A stretch of DNA of 64,000 nt from Bacteroidota bacterium (GTDB taxonomy: Bacteria; Bacteroidota; Bacteroidia; B-17B0; Aurantibacillaceae), in NCBI GenBank assembly GCA_017303905.1, contig JAFLBH010000004.1:310001-374000 (forward strand), in the 5' to 3' direction. Shown one piece after another: positions 1 through 8,879 of the stretch. The position numbers and the translations under genes were made by a program. Position 1 is the first letter of the stretch. The number at the start of each line of letters is the position of its first letter. The notes beneath the pieces are model-generated. The model was not told the DNA's origin and ran no database searches. It saw only the letters and a list, made by a program, of their open reading frames with translations.

Positions 1-473
1 TTTATCCTTCTTTGGGAATCAGAGGCGGAATAGGTTATCAGGCTTTTAACGTCAAATATCCTCTTCAAACACCACAATCATTAATTTATTCGGTAGCCGG
101 AGACTTAGTAGCTCCACTGATAAACCGCAATGCAATTAAAGCTAATTATTACTCTGCCAATTTCAAGCAAATTCAAGCGATGTATAATTATGAACGTAGT
201 ATTTTGAACGCTTATATTGAAGTAGCAAATCAACTTTCCAATCTTAATAATTTAAAAAGCAGCTTCGAGTTGAAGCAAAAGCAAGTTGAAGCACTAACTC
301 AATCCATCGATATATCAACCATACTTTTTAAATCGGCCCGAGCCGACTACATGGAAGTTTTAATGACGCAAAGAGATGCTCTGGAATCGAAGTTTGAATT
401 GGTAGAAACAAAAATGTTGCAAATGCACTCGAAAGTAAATATTTATAAAGCTTTAGGCGGAGGGTGGAAGTAG
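1..473 (+). CDS. TolC/NodT-type outer-membrane efflux protein, 3' part
   Basis: This is the last ~157 codons of a gene that begins before the window; the reading frame is open from base 3. The visible protein begins with YPSLGIRGGIGYQAF, the kind of beta-strand seen in the second half of TolC-family proteins, followed by a long Gln/Lys/Leu-rich helical stretch and a C-terminal YKALGGGWK, a typical end for NodT-like RND outer-membrane factors. Such trimeric proteins form the exit duct of RND efflux pumps. It converges with the separate minus-strand efflux operon and is followed by a hairpin terminator. The family assignment is good; the substrate is unknown. Confidence 0.85.
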   Translation, partial: YPSLGIRGGIGYQAFNVKYPLQTPQSLIYSVAGDLVAPLINRNAIKANYYSANFKQIQAMYNYERSILNAYIEVANQLSNLNNLKSSFELKQKQVEALTQSIDISTILFKSARADYMEVLMTQRDALESKFELVETKMLQMHSKVNIYKALGGGWK

Positions 474-490
474 GTTTGTTTTGTTTAAGT

Positions 491-518
491 AAAAAGCCGT
501 GAATACTCACGGCTTTTA
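491..518 (+). terminator. Intrinsic terminator after the NodT-type gene
   Basis: An 11-bp stem (aaagccgtgag-like arms, loop around 503-506) lies about 20 bases after the stop codon and ends in a T-rich run. No gene lies between 519 and 666. Confidence 0.75.
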
Positions 519-666
519 TTCGTTCAACTCCGATTTTTGGAGTTGTACCCTACGGGTTGGATTTATCGAACTTTTTGGATGATTTTCAAGCAATTAGGCT
601 TCTGACGAGCACTCACCTTCGGATACCCTAAGCGGCAAAATTTCCAACTTTTGACTTAATACATCT

Positions 667-1116
667 TTAAAGGTAAATGATTTTAATGCTGATTTTTTTA
701 TCTCTATCTAACGTGAAACTTGCTTTTGAAAAGTTGGGTCGGTTTGTTAAACCAATTGATTGGTAATTCGAAAAACCAACCCCTTCGATTGGCAAAATAA
801 ACCCTTTGTCTATTTCGCCATTCTCATTTTCATCGTGAAGTATATTAACAGCGTATTTGCCTAAAGGAAGATTGTTGAAGGTTACTTTAGACGATCCATT
901 TTGTATTTTTTCTTTTAATATCTTACAACACTTTTTGTAATCTTCATCAGGGATTGTCCCATCCTTATTATATAATGCAAACTGAACAACACCTTTCGAA
1001 TTTTGCAGATCCTTTACTTCCACAGTTAAAGAATAGGTTTCTCCCTTTTGGTCATTAAATGAAGATAAGGTCAATAATGATATACTGACTAGTGCGAATA
1101 AGAGTAGTTGTTTCAT
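667..1116 (-). CDS. DUF2141 secreted protein, last gene of the efflux operon
   Basis: A 149-residue protein with a signal peptide (MKQLLLFALVSISLLTLSSF) followed by a single beta-sandwich domain. It shows the hallmarks of the DUF2141 family: a V.F.LYN strand, a paired CC in the middle, NLPLGKYAVNILHDENENGEID, then a glycine-rich segment ending in IEGVGFSN. The function of the family is unknown; members are periplasmic and common in Bacteroidota and Alphaproteobacteria. The ATG at 1116 lies one base after the stop of the RND permease, so it is almost certainly cotranscribed. A TTG eight codons further upstream is less likely. Confidence 0.8.
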   Translation of the reverse strand: MKQLLLFALVSISLLTLSSFNDQKGETYSLTVEVKDLQNSKGVVQFALYNKDGTIPDEDYKKCCKILKEKIQNGSSKVTFNNLPLGKYAVNILHDENENGEIDKGFILPIEGVGFSNYQSIGLTNRPNFSKASFTLDRDKKISIKIIYL

Positions 1117-1117
1117 T

Positions 1118-4100
1118 TTAATTCGTTTTTCTATTTGCAATTTTTTCTTTCAATCTGTCTACTAAATAATAAACCATTGGCACTAAATAAACAGTTAATA
1201 TCAATGATGAAAAAAGCCCACCAATAATTACCCAAGCCAATCCGTTCTTCCATTCACTTGCTGTTCCTTTGCCAAGGGCAATTGGCAACATTCCTATAAT
1301 CATAGCTATGGTTGTCATTAAGATTGGACGCATACGACCTTTTCCTGCAATGATTAATGCTTCTTTGAAATGTTTTCCCTCCGCCTTCAATTGATTTGTA
1401 AAGTCTACAATTAAAATGGCGTTTTTTACTACTAATCCCATGAGCATAATCAATCCAAGCAAAGCAAATAAACTAAGATTGTTTAATGATAAATTCAATG
1501 CCAAAAACGCACCAATAGCAGCCACAGGAATTGAAAACAATACCACAAATGGATAAACGAAACTATCATATAAAGCCACCATGATTAAATAAATCAATAG
1601 AAATGAGATCAATAGAACAGAACCTAATGCTCCAAAACTATCATTTTGTCTTTTGATATCACTACCCCAAGTCATTTGAATTCCATCGGGTAATGGGTTA
1701 TTTTTAAGGTAAGCAACTACATCATCAGCAACTGTTCCCGAAGGTCTACCAAGTGCGTCAGATGTAAGCGTTACCGCTGGCTGACGATCTTTTCTTTCCA
1801 ATAAGGATGGTGAATTATCTCGTTCTACCGTTGCAAACTGCGATACTTCTACTGGTAACCCCATTGGATTAACAATTGAGAGGCGCTGTACATCTTCATA
1901 ATTTTGCCTACTGTAACCGTCAAGCCAAATTCTTACAGGATATTCTGTTCCGTTTTCTGTTAATGTTGCATCGTCATTGCCAGTAAAAGCTGTTCTTAAA
2001 TTCATACCAACATAAGCTGTCGTTAATCCTAAGCGTTGCATTTTATCTTTATCGGGAATTATTTTGTATTCAGGACTACCTTGTTCAACAGATAAACGCA
2101 CATTATCTGAACCCGGTATTTTTTCAATCACCGACTTTAAATCATTACCTGTTTTCATAACTAAATCTAAATTACTACCGCTTAAAGTAATTTCAATTGG
2201 AGCTGAACGTGGTATCAATCCTAATGCAGCCATTGAATAATTTATTCCGGGAAATTTCATTTTTAATTCCTCCCTAAGTTTTTTCATAAATTCTTCAGTA
2301 GGTTGCTTATTGCGTTCTTTTGCGGATTTTAACTGAATAGTAAATTCAGTTTTATTAGCTGATCCTACACCTAAACTTCCAATGCCTGTACTCGGACCAC
2401 CTATGTTACTAAACACAGTAGAGACATCTGCTTGCTTGATAATGTAGGTTTCTATTTTCTGAGCGATTAAATTGTTTTGTTGAATGGAAGTTGATTTATC
2501 AAATTCCAAAGCCATACGAAATTTACCCTGATCACCAGTAGAAATAAGTTCTTTACCAATGATGCCTTGTTTCATTATTCCCAAAGTAACAGCGAAAAGC
2601 AAAACAACTATTCCTGTGAAAATTAATTTGTGGCTGAGTATCCATTCTAATTGTTTGCCATACCAATTGGTGAATTTTTCTAATTGATGTTCAAATCCAA
2701 GTAAAAAACGATTGAAGAAGTTCGTAGGTTGTAAATCCTCTTTCTTGCCTATTCTTGAAGCCAACCAAGGTGTAAGCGTAAAGCCTACCAATAAACTTGT
2801 TAGAGTAGATGTTACAACAACTACCGAAAATTGCTTTAGCATATCTGCCACAAATACTTGTAAAAACAATATCGGTAAAAACACAACCACGTCAACTAAT
2901 GTGATCGACAATGCAGAAAATCCAATTTCCATGCGCCCATCCATTGATGCAGTACGTTTTTCTTTTCCCATATCTAAATGCCTTTGAATGTTTTCCAATA
3001 CCACTGTAGCATCATCAACCAAGATTCCAATAATTAAAGACATGGCAAGCAAGGTCATTAAATTTAAAGTGTATCCTAAAAGCCACATAACTGCAAAAGC
3101 TGTAACCAAAGAGGTGGGAATAGCTATGATTACTATTAAAGAGTTTCTGAAACTTCTTAAAAATAAAAGCATTACTAAAGAAACTAAAATAACTGCTAAA
3201 CCCAAGTCAAATACAACCGAATTAACTGCTGCAATTGTATTATCTGTGCTATCATCTGCAATGATGAATTTTACAGATGAATTACTATTTTGTGCTTCGA
3301 TACTTTTAAATTTTGTACGAACCATTTTTGAAACATCAACAGCATTTGCATCGCCTTGTTTTTTTAATAGAATTCCAATGCCATCTTTTCCATTGTATCT
3401 GCTGATCGATGTTGTTTCTTTTATTCCATCAACGACCTGAGCAACATCTTTTACATAGACTGGACTGCCGAGCATTGGCATAGCAACTTGAACATTTTTT
3501 ATGTCATCAATTGTAGCAAATTTTCCTGTTAAACGAACTGAGTTATTCTCCTGATCCGTTTGTACTTTCCCGGCAGGTAAGTCTAAACCTGAACGATTAA
3601 TTGCCTCAACAACCTGATACAATGAAATCTTATATAGTTTTAATTTATCTCGGTTTGCTTTAACCTGTATCTCTCTTTCTTCTCCACCTAAAATCGTAAG
3701 CTCTGCAACCCCTTTTATTTGTTGAATTTGTGGAAGATACTCGTCTTTCATTTTTTGATAAAACTCTGCTGCAGGCAAGTTACTTGTTGCACTAATTGAC
3801 ATGATAGGTAAATCATTCGGAGAAACCTTACTCATTACAGGACTTAAAATATCCTGCGGTAAATCTTTGCGGATATTGTCAATGTAGCGTTGTGCATCCT
3901 GCATGGTTTTATCCAAATCAGTTCCGTATTTTAAATTAGCAATAATGATGGATGCGTTTGGCAATGATTTAGTTACCAAATAATCCACCCCTTCTAGGTT
4001 AGATAAAGCATCCTCAATTTTTCGGGACACCGAAGTTTCTACTTCGTTGGGCTCTGCTCCGGGATACACAGTTTTAATAACCACAACAGGTTGATTAAAA

Positions 4101-4216
4101 TCAGGCATCAATTCATAACTCAAGTTTTTATATCCTATAACTCCCAATAAGGTAAGTACGCTGAAAAGAACAATTATCAGCGATGGACGTTTGATTGATA
4201 TTTCTGTAATATTCAT
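1118..4216 (-). CDS. RND efflux permease, HAE1 (AcrB-like) type
   Basis: A 1032-residue inner-membrane proton antiporter, the usual length of AcrB/MexB proteins. The N-terminal ISIKRPSLIIVLFSVLTLLGVIGY is the first membrane helix. The fourth-helix motif GILVDDATVVLEN near residue 400 has the paired Asp residues of the proton relay that distinguish the HAE1 (amphiphilic drug/solvent) type from metal-exporting HME pumps. Two large periplasmic loops and the second block of helices (SVLLISFLLIYLIMVALYDSFVYPF) are intact. It sits directly after the adaptor and outer-membrane genes, so the operon encodes a full tripartite pump. The substrate cannot be read from the sequence. Confidence 0.95.
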   Translation of the reverse strand: MNITEISIKRPSLIIVLFSVLTLLGVIGYKNLSYELMPDFNQPVVVIKTVYPGAEPNEVETSVSRKIEDALSNLEGVDYLVTKSLPNASIIIANLKYGTDLDKTMQDAQRYIDNIRKDLPQDILSPVMSKVSPNDLPIMSISATSNLPAAEFYQKMKDEYLPQIQQIKGVAELTILGGEEREIQVKANRDKLKLYKISLYQVVEAINRSGLDLPAGKVQTDQENNSVRLTGKFATIDDIKNVQVAMPMLGSPVYVKDVAQVVDGIKETTSISRYNGKDGIGILLKKQGDANAVDVSKMVRTKFKSIEAQNSNSSVKFIIADDSTDNTIAAVNSVVFDLGLAVILVSLVMLLFLRSFRNSLIVIIAIPTSLVTAFAVMWLLGYTLNLMTLLAMSLIIGILVDDATVVLENIQRHLDMGKEKRTASMDGRMEIGFSALSITLVDVVVFLPILFLQVFVADMLKQFSVVVVTSTLTSLLVGFTLTPWLASRIGKKEDLQPTNFFNRFLLGFEHQLEKFTNWYGKQLEWILSHKLIFTGIVVLLFAVTLGIMKQGIIGKELISTGDQGKFRMALEFDKSTSIQQNNLIAQKIETYIIKQADVSTVFSNIGGPSTGIGSLGVGSANKTEFTIQLKSAKERNKQPTEEFMKKLREELKMKFPGINYSMAALGLIPRSAPIEITLSGSNLDLVMKTGNDLKSVIEKIPGSDNVRLSVEQGSPEYKIIPDKDKMQRLGLTTAYVGMNLRTAFTGNDDATLTENGTEYPVRIWLDGYSRQNYEDVQRLSIVNPMGLPVEVSQFATVERDNSPSLLERKDRQPAVTLTSDALGRPSGTVADDVVAYLKNNPLPDGIQMTWGSDIKRQNDSFGALGSVLLISFLLIYLIMVALYDSFVYPFVVLFSIPVAAIGAFLALNLSLNNLSLFALLGLIMLMGLVVKNAILIVDFTNQLKAEGKHFKEALIIAGKGRMRPILMTTIAMIIGMLPIALGKGTASEWKNGLAWVIIGGLFSSLILTVYLVPMVYYLVDRLKEKIANRKTN

Positions 4217-4228
4217 AATTCTAATATT

Positions 4229-5278
4229 TTATTTAACAGTTACATTCGCATTGTCAAATAGATTAATAAATCCATTTGTTACAATCACATCACCTTCTTC
4301 TAATCCCTTTGATACAGCAGTTTTATTTTTTATTTTTTGTGCAATAGTTATGTTATGCAAAATAGCCTTTCCATTCTTTACTTTATATACTTGTGGTTGA
4401 GTTGACGATCCAACAATAGCAGAAGCCGGTATAATGATTCCTGTTTTTTGATTTTCACTTTTCAAATTTACTTTACCAAACATTCCCGATTTGATTTTTA
4501 AATCGGAGGTGTTACTTACAATAAACTGAACAGGAAAACTACTGCCCATATTGGCTTTACTACCTATCATTGTTGCTTTACCCGACAATAGCACATCCGA
4601 ATAAGCATCTGCATTAATCGAGAAGGTTTGATTTAATTGAAATGAACTCAAATCATTTTCAGAAACATTAACGGTAAATTTTAAAACTGAAATATCTGTA
4701 ATTTGAAGCAATGGCACACCCGGTGCGGCAAATGCTCCCTCTTCAGTAAGTTTAGCAGTAACCACTCCATTAAACGGTGCTTTGATGGTTGTTTTATTAA
4801 TTTGTTCAAGTAAAGTTGCTCTTTGAACTTTTGCAGATTTTAAACCTAACTCTGCTTTTTCTAATTGAACCCCTTGTACAGCATCTGCATTCGCTAAAAC
4901 AGTAAATCGTTTTACATCAGCTTCTAATCCTTCAACTTGAACCTCCGCTGATTGTAATTGCAATTTCAATAGTGAATTATCTAACTGAATTAATGATTGC
5001 CCCTTTGTTACAAAAGTTCCAACATCAACTAAAACATCATTTATCTTGCCTTGTATTTCAGCGCTAAGCTTAGTTTCTTTATTAGGTTCAAATGTTCCTG
5101 AATAAGCGAATTCAGCTCCTATTAATTCCGATTTGATTGTATCTACCTGAACATGGATAGCTTGCTCTTTATCATATTGATAAACTTTATCTATTACGAT
5201 TTCTTTATTACTTTTTAATTTTATGACTACAATTGCAATTAATGCCAATGGTATGATGATGTATAAAACCTTTTTCAT
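4229..5278 (-). CDS. RND efflux periplasmic adaptor (membrane fusion protein)
   Basis: A 349-residue adaptor that links the RND permease to the outer-membrane channel. It has an N-terminal membrane anchor, then a split lipoyl domain (AEIQGKINDVLVDVGTFVTKGQ and, after the helical hairpin, GVVTAKLTEEGAFAAPG). An alpha-helical hairpin of about 50 residues lies between them, and the C-terminal beta-barrel and membrane-proximal domains follow (VNVSENDLSSFQLNQ, KVKNGKAILHNITIAQKIKNKTAVSKGLEEGDVIVTNG). It lies 12 bases upstream of the permease gene and 24 bases after the TolC gene of the same operon. No missing part is seen. Confidence 0.93.
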   Translation of the reverse strand: MKKVLYIIIPLALIAIVVIKLKSNKEIVIDKVYQYDKEQAIHVQVDTIKSELIGAEFAYSGTFEPNKETKLSAEIQGKINDVLVDVGTFVTKGQSLIQLDNSLLKLQLQSAEVQVEGLEADVKRFTVLANADAVQGVQLEKAELGLKSAKVQRATLLEQINKTTIKAPFNGVVTAKLTEEGAFAAPGVPLLQITDISVLKFTVNVSENDLSSFQLNQTFSINADAYSDVLLSGKATMIGSKANMGSSFPVQFIVSNTSDLKIKSGMFGKVNLKSENQKTGIIIPASAIVGSSTQPQVYKVKNGKAILHNITIAQKIKNKTAVSKGLEEGDVIVTNGFINLFDNANVTVK

Positions 5279-5302
5279 TATCTGTTATTTTTAATTATTA
5301 AT

Positions 5303-6637
5303 TTATTTCGTTTTTAAAATATTTCCTGATACTTTTTTTAGTTCTAAGTCTGCCTTCATCACATCTACCAATGCCGACAAATAATTTTGTTGTGCTTCCT
5401 TTTGGGTATTATCTGAAAGTAAAACATCTGTTAATGAGGCAACACCTTCCTTTTGCTGAATAAGTGTTTTAGAATAAATTGTTTCTGCTAATGTCAATTG
5501 TGATTTGGCATTTAATAGATTAGAACTTGCTACTTCATATTGCATTTGTGCATTTTCTATCTGAACGTTTTGTTTATCATTTAATAATTCTAATCGAGTT
5601 GTATTTTGCTTTATCTCTTCTCTCTTTTGAAAAACCTTGTGTTCTAAAGTAGTACCGGAGAATATCATCCAAGACATTTTTACCCCGGCAAATCCAATCG
5701 GGTACGTTTTAAAGAAATCATTTGTACCACTGTAGTTTCCAAATCCGGTAGTTCCATAAGTACCATAAAGTGAAAAAGAAGGTAAATGTGAAAGTTTTAA
5801 TGTTTTTAATTCAGATTTCAAGAGCAGTTCTTTCGTATTAAACAATAATATATCAGAGGTTGGTTTGCTTGTATACTTTACTACTTCTGACGATGTGCTA
5901 AATGTTTCTTCAATTGTAATTGGTCGGGTTGGTGTTATGCCTAACTGAAGCTTTAATAGATTTATGATTTGTTTGTACTGTGCATTAGCCTTACTTAATT
6001 GTGTGTTTAGCTGACTTTGCTGAAGTTTAATTTTATCTACATCTGTACCCTTTGCCATTTGTTGTGAGTAAAGCAATTGAATATTACTAAGTAGTTTTTC
6101 GCTATTACTTAATCCGTTTTTGATAAACACAATCTGATTTGATACTAACTGTGCATTGTAATACAAATTAGAAACATCAAATACCACTTGCTCCTCGGTT
6201 TGTTGAAACTGTATTTGATTTAATTCTTTTGCTCTTTTTGAAACCGTAATTGCTCCAATAGCTTGAGGGTTGTATAGAGGAACATCAAGCGTTAGATTTG
6301 CATTCAAATTGTGTGGCGTACCAAATTGAGCCTCTTTGTAAACGCCTGCTGGTCCACCAAAAACAGATGCAGGTAGTAATTGATACGGAAGATCGGTGTA
6401 ATACCGATAGTCAACATTGCCATACAATTTTGGCACTAAACCACCTTTTGCTTCCTTGTTCCTCTCATTGGCAATCTCAATATCGCCTTGTGCTATTTTC
6501 AACGTTTTATTATGCACTAATGCTGTATCAATACATTGCTTTAGTGACCAATTTTGAGCCTCAGAATTGGTTGTGAAAATTAAAATGGTGAGAACCATTA
6601 ATAATTTCAATTTTAATAAGTGAGTATTTACTAACAT
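5303..6637 (-). CDS. TolC-family outer-membrane efflux protein
   Basis: A 444-residue outer-membrane channel subunit. A signal peptide ends near the sequence SEAQ, and the NWSLKQCIDTALVHNKTLKIAQGDIEIANER helix is typical of TolC proteins. The two internal repeats each contain long coiled-coil helices and a beta-strand pair (YGNVDYRYYTDLPYQLLP and FSLYGTYGTTGFGNYSG). It belongs to the RND pump encoded just downstream. With the truncated gene at the left edge, two different TolC-family genes lie within 7 kb. The start is the ATG at 6637; a second Met 14 codons in would shorten the signal peptide. Confidence 0.92.
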   Translation of the reverse strand: MLVNTHLLKLKLLMVLTILIFTTNSEAQNWSLKQCIDTALVHNKTLKIAQGDIEIANERNKEAKGGLVPKLYGNVDYRYYTDLPYQLLPASVFGGPAGVYKEAQFGTPHNLNANLTLDVPLYNPQAIGAITVSKRAKELNQIQFQQTEEQVVFDVSNLYYNAQLVSNQIVFIKNGLSNSEKLLSNIQLLYSQQMAKGTDVDKIKLQQSQLNTQLSKANAQYKQIINLLKLQLGITPTRPITIEETFSTSSEVVKYTSKPTSDILLFNTKELLLKSELKTLKLSHLPSFSLYGTYGTTGFGNYSGTNDFFKTYPIGFAGVKMSWMIFSGTTLEHKVFQKREEIKQNTTRLELLNDKQNVQIENAQMQYEVASSNLLNAKSQLTLAETIYSKTLIQQKEGVASLTDVLLSDNTQKEAQQNYLSALVDVMKADLELKKVSGNILKTK

Positions 6638-6653
6638 AACTAGGCAAATTTTT

Positions 6654-6941
6654 TTATTTGATTAATAGTAATTGAGTGTCTTCTATTCCTTCTACCCAAT
6701 GTTTTACGTTTGGCTCAATGTTAACCATGTCGCCACTTGAAAGATTTTCTGTTACCCCTTTTTCATTTTTAAAAACTACATTGCCATTAATACAAATAAG
6801 TAATGCAGGAACAATTGTTATATGTTCTTTTAATGTGCCGTTTGCTTTGATTTTTAAAGCAGTTACATTTCCTTCAGTTGTAGAAAACAATTTCTTTGCG
6901 CTGACAGGCTTTTCTTCGGTGTGAATTGATTTTATGTTCAT
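6654..6941 (-). CDS. Small cupin-domain protein in the efflux operon
   Basis: A 95-residue single-domain cupin. The pattern TLKEHITIVPALLICINGNVVFKNEKG and SSGDMVNIEPNVKHWVEGIEDTQLLLIK fits the two cupin motifs, but the first motif has few of the metal-binding His residues, so metal binding is uncertain. Small cupins of this kind may bind a ligand or act on small molecules. The ATG at 6941 was chosen because the longer frame begins with TTG inside the preceding gene; it leaves a 10-base gap to that gene. Its place between the lipoprotein and the TolC gene implies cotranscription with the pump. Confidence 0.75.
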   Translation of the reverse strand: MNIKSIHTEEKPVSAKKLFSTTEGNVTALKIKANGTLKEHITIVPALLICINGNVVFKNEKGVTENLSSGDMVNIEPNVKHWVEGIEDTQLLLIK

Positions 6942-6951
6942 GATTTCTTTT

Positions 6952-7437
6952 TTATTCAAAGTATATGTTAAATAATTTATAAGAAGCTTTTATTTCCTCA
7001 AAGGTGTGCAATGCCTCATCGTTATTTTTTGATTTATTCAATTTGTCTACCATATTAATATAAGGCAACAACCATTTATGTAATTCATCATGGGCTTTTC
7101 CTTCCATTGTGCAATTTGAAGTTAAGAGATCAATGTTTTTCTGCAAACTTGCTCCAAGTAGTGTGAAGTCCTTTAGTTCTATATGTTTAGCTTCAACAAA
7201 ACGATTAATGTCTGATTCCATGTTCCTAATATGCGCCATCATTTCCGGAACAACCTTCCATTTAGCCCCGTTGTTTAATTCAATGGAGTCGCTCTCTTTA
7301 TGTTGGTGTTCGCTTTCCTTGGATGATGGTATAGATTTAGTATTCGAAATCTCACTATTATCTTCCTTTACAGGATTATTGCAGCCATAGGTAATACCCA
7401 TAAGAACCACAATTAATATTGCCAAATATTTTTTCAT
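6952..7437 (-). CDS. Putative lipoprotein of the efflux operon
   Basis: A 161-residue protein with a lipoprotein signal peptide (MKKYLAILIVVLMGITYGC, lipobox ending at Cys19). A polar linker containing the His-rich HQHK follows, then an all-helical domain (WKVVPEMMAHIRNMESDI, HDELHKWLLPYINMVDKL). Scattered Met and His residues (MMAH, HIRN, CTMEGKAHDELH) would suit metal or heme contact, but this is inference. I do not recognise the family. It directly abuts the membrane-protein gene upstream (stop 7438, start 7437) and is part of the nine-gene operon. Confidence 0.7.
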   Translation of the reverse strand: MKKYLAILIVVLMGITYGCNNPVKEDNSEISNTKSIPSSKESEHQHKESDSIELNNGAKWKVVPEMMAHIRNMESDINRFVEAKHIELKDFTLLGASLQKNIDLLTSNCTMEGKAHDELHKWLLPYINMVDKLNKSKNNDEALHTFEEIKASYKLFNIYFE

Positions 7438-7830
7438 TTATGCTAATCTTTTTTTTGTTATAAAGAACCACGATATGCCTGCAAATGCGCCTGTAATAGC
7501 AATACGAGAAAGCATGGCTTTAATCGTTTTTTGCTCGTAAATTCCACCTGTATTTGCGTGAATTAACAAACCAACAAAACTCACAATAAGGATTGTTGTT
7601 GTGATTAAAAGTAATTTTGTAGCCCACGCTTTTTCTGTAAATAATCCATATGCAGCAAACAGATACAGGAAACCTGCAATAAAATTGGAGACTACAACAA
7701 ACAATACATAATTACCCTCCTTCGCTCTTATTCCGAACAAATCAAATATTACAGACGTACTCATAAATAGAGTAATTAATGCAAATAATGTAATGATAAC
7801 TGCTGCTGCTTTTAAAATAATTGGTTTCAT
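7438..7830 (-). CDS. Four-helix integral membrane protein of the efflux operon
   Basis: A 130-residue protein with four predicted membrane helices (about residues 5-28, 42-62, 70-92 and 105-124) and short polar loops; the size and layout recall small DoxX-like or DUF-type membrane proteins, but no signature motif was found. The second loop has HANTGGIYEQKTIK. It lies 10 bases after the TetR gene and abuts the lipoprotein gene, so it belongs to the operon. The function is unknown. Confidence 0.7.
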   Translation of the reverse strand: MKPIILKAAAVIITLFALITLFMSTSVIFDLFGIRAKEGNYVLFVVVSNFIAGFLYLFAAYGLFTEKAWATKLLLITTTILIVSFVGLLIHANTGGIYEQKTIKAMLSRIAITGAFAGISWFFITKKRLA

Positions 7831-7840
7831 GAGTTGTTTG

Positions 7841-8440
7841 TTAATGATTAGTTTCTACCATTTTTAATATGCCATTCAATACTTTATTTCCATCTTTTAT
7901 CAAATCAGATTTATGACCTGATAGTTTCCATTTAAGAACTGTAATTCGCATCCCGCCCATTATAATTGTTGTTGTTGTTGAAACGCCCACTATTTTACTA
8001 AAAGATCCATTTGCCTGCCCTTTTTTTACAATACTTTCTATATGATTCTGCATCAATTCCATCATGGATGAAACCGTAGATGACAATTCTTTATTAAACT
8101 GAAAAATGCTTTCAGAAAAAATAACACTAACTACTGAAGGCTTTTGTACAAATGTTTTCAGTTGTGAATCAAACAGATCTTTTAATAGTTCTGATGGACT
8201 GCGATCTTTATTAGAAAGTATTACATCAAGCCTTCCTTTCATTTCCTCAATAAAGTATGTTAACAAGCCAAGTAATATTTCGTTTTTGCTTTTAAAATGG
8301 CGATACAACGCTGCTTCTGATAGATTTAAATCAGCAGCAAGTGTTTTAATAGTTAAATCCTGAATGCCATGCTCATCAATCCTTTTGGTAGCAGCTTCAA
8401 TGATTTCTATTTGTCTTTCAGAGAATTTATTATTTTTCAT
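7841..8440 (-). CDS. TetR/AcrR-family transcriptional repressor of the efflux operon
   Basis: A 199-residue regulator. The N-terminal helix-turn-helix is clear: IIEAATKRIDEHGIQDLTIKTLAADLNLSEAALYRHFKSKNEIL, with the canonical YRHFKSK recognition end. The C-terminal helical domain binds an inducer in this family and is too variable to predict a ligand. The ATG at 8440 gives an 11-base overlap with the first gene of the operon; the longer frame starts with TTG. As the second gene of the operon it most likely represses its own promoter through the inverted repeat at 8852-8873. Pumped compounds commonly act as inducers of such regulators. Confidence 0.9.
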   Translation of the reverse strand: MKNNKFSERQIEIIEAATKRIDEHGIQDLTIKTLAADLNLSEAALYRHFKSKNEILLGLLTYFIEEMKGRLDVILSNKDRSPSELLKDLFDSQLKTFVQKPSVVSVIFSESIFQFNKELSSTVSSMMELMQNHIESIVKKGQANGSFSKIVGVSTTTTIIMGGMRITVLKWKLSGHKSDLIKDGNKVLNGILKMVETNH

Positions 8441-8843
8441 TTTCAAGTTTCATTTTATAAAAAGATATTCCTAACCAAATTACTGACACCGTCATACTAA
8501 TTGCACCAATAAGCACAAAAACCGGAGGCGCACCCAAATACACTTCTAACAAAATCCCTATTGGCATTAACAGACCAATTAAACCAAGCCAAGAAATTAC
8601 CGTTGTGTTTTTAAGTTGATTTTTAAAATGTAATAGTAAGTAACCTATCAAAATATTTAAGAAGGCGAAAAGATTACCGTGTACATGTGCTAATCTTGTT
8701 TCAAAGTGTTTACCTATTGAGTAAGAATTAATCCACTCTTCCTTACCGGGAGCAAAGTCTCTTAAATAAATCAATAGAAAGCCATACGCCATAAACAATC
8801 CCATTACAAGAAAACCGATAGCTATGTTGTTTTTTCCTTTCAT
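8430..8843 (-). CDS. Four-helix membrane protein, first gene of the efflux operon
   Basis: A 137-residue protein with four membrane helices: residues 8-28, 54-72, 82-100 and 105-126. The segment ETRLAHVHGNLFAFLNILIGYLL, with a His-x-His-Gly just before the second helix, resembles the region around the conserved His of styrene-oxide isomerase and hydroxylaminobenzene mutase (heme-binding four-helix enzymes). This likeness is by eye and weak. If correct, the protein might modify a toxic compound handled by the pump. It is the promoter-proximal gene of the operon and overlaps the TetR gene by 11 bases. Confidence 0.7.
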   Translation of the reverse strand: MKGKNNIAIGFLVMGLFMAYGFLLIYLRDFAPGKEEWINSYSIGKHFETRLAHVHGNLFAFLNILIGYLLLHFKNQLKNTTVISWLGLIGLLMPIGILLEVYLGAPPVFVLIGAISMTVSVIWLGISFYKMKLENEK

Positions 8844-8851
8844 AATTTCAA

Positions 8852-8879
8852 TGTAAGTTAGTGTTCACTTACAAAGGTA
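8852..8879 (-). promoter_or_regulatory. Promoter -7 box and TetR-type operator of the efflux operon
   Basis: On the minus strand the -7 box TACCTTTG (8872-8879) matches the Bacteroidota consensus TAnnTTTG. It overlaps an inverted repeat at 8852-8873 with outer arms TGTAAGT...ACTTACA and an inner AGTGAACACT palindrome. This size and symmetry fit a TetR operator, and the location (overlapping the -7 box and about 10-30 bases before the first start codon) suits autorepression. No convincing -33 element was seen. Operator function is inferred. Confidence 0.65.

Noticed and set aside
2712..3440. Two plus-strand open frames antisense to the RND permease
   Set aside because: Low-complexity Lys/Thr/Ser translations with no start signals; the antisense permease reading frame is intact, so these are shadows.
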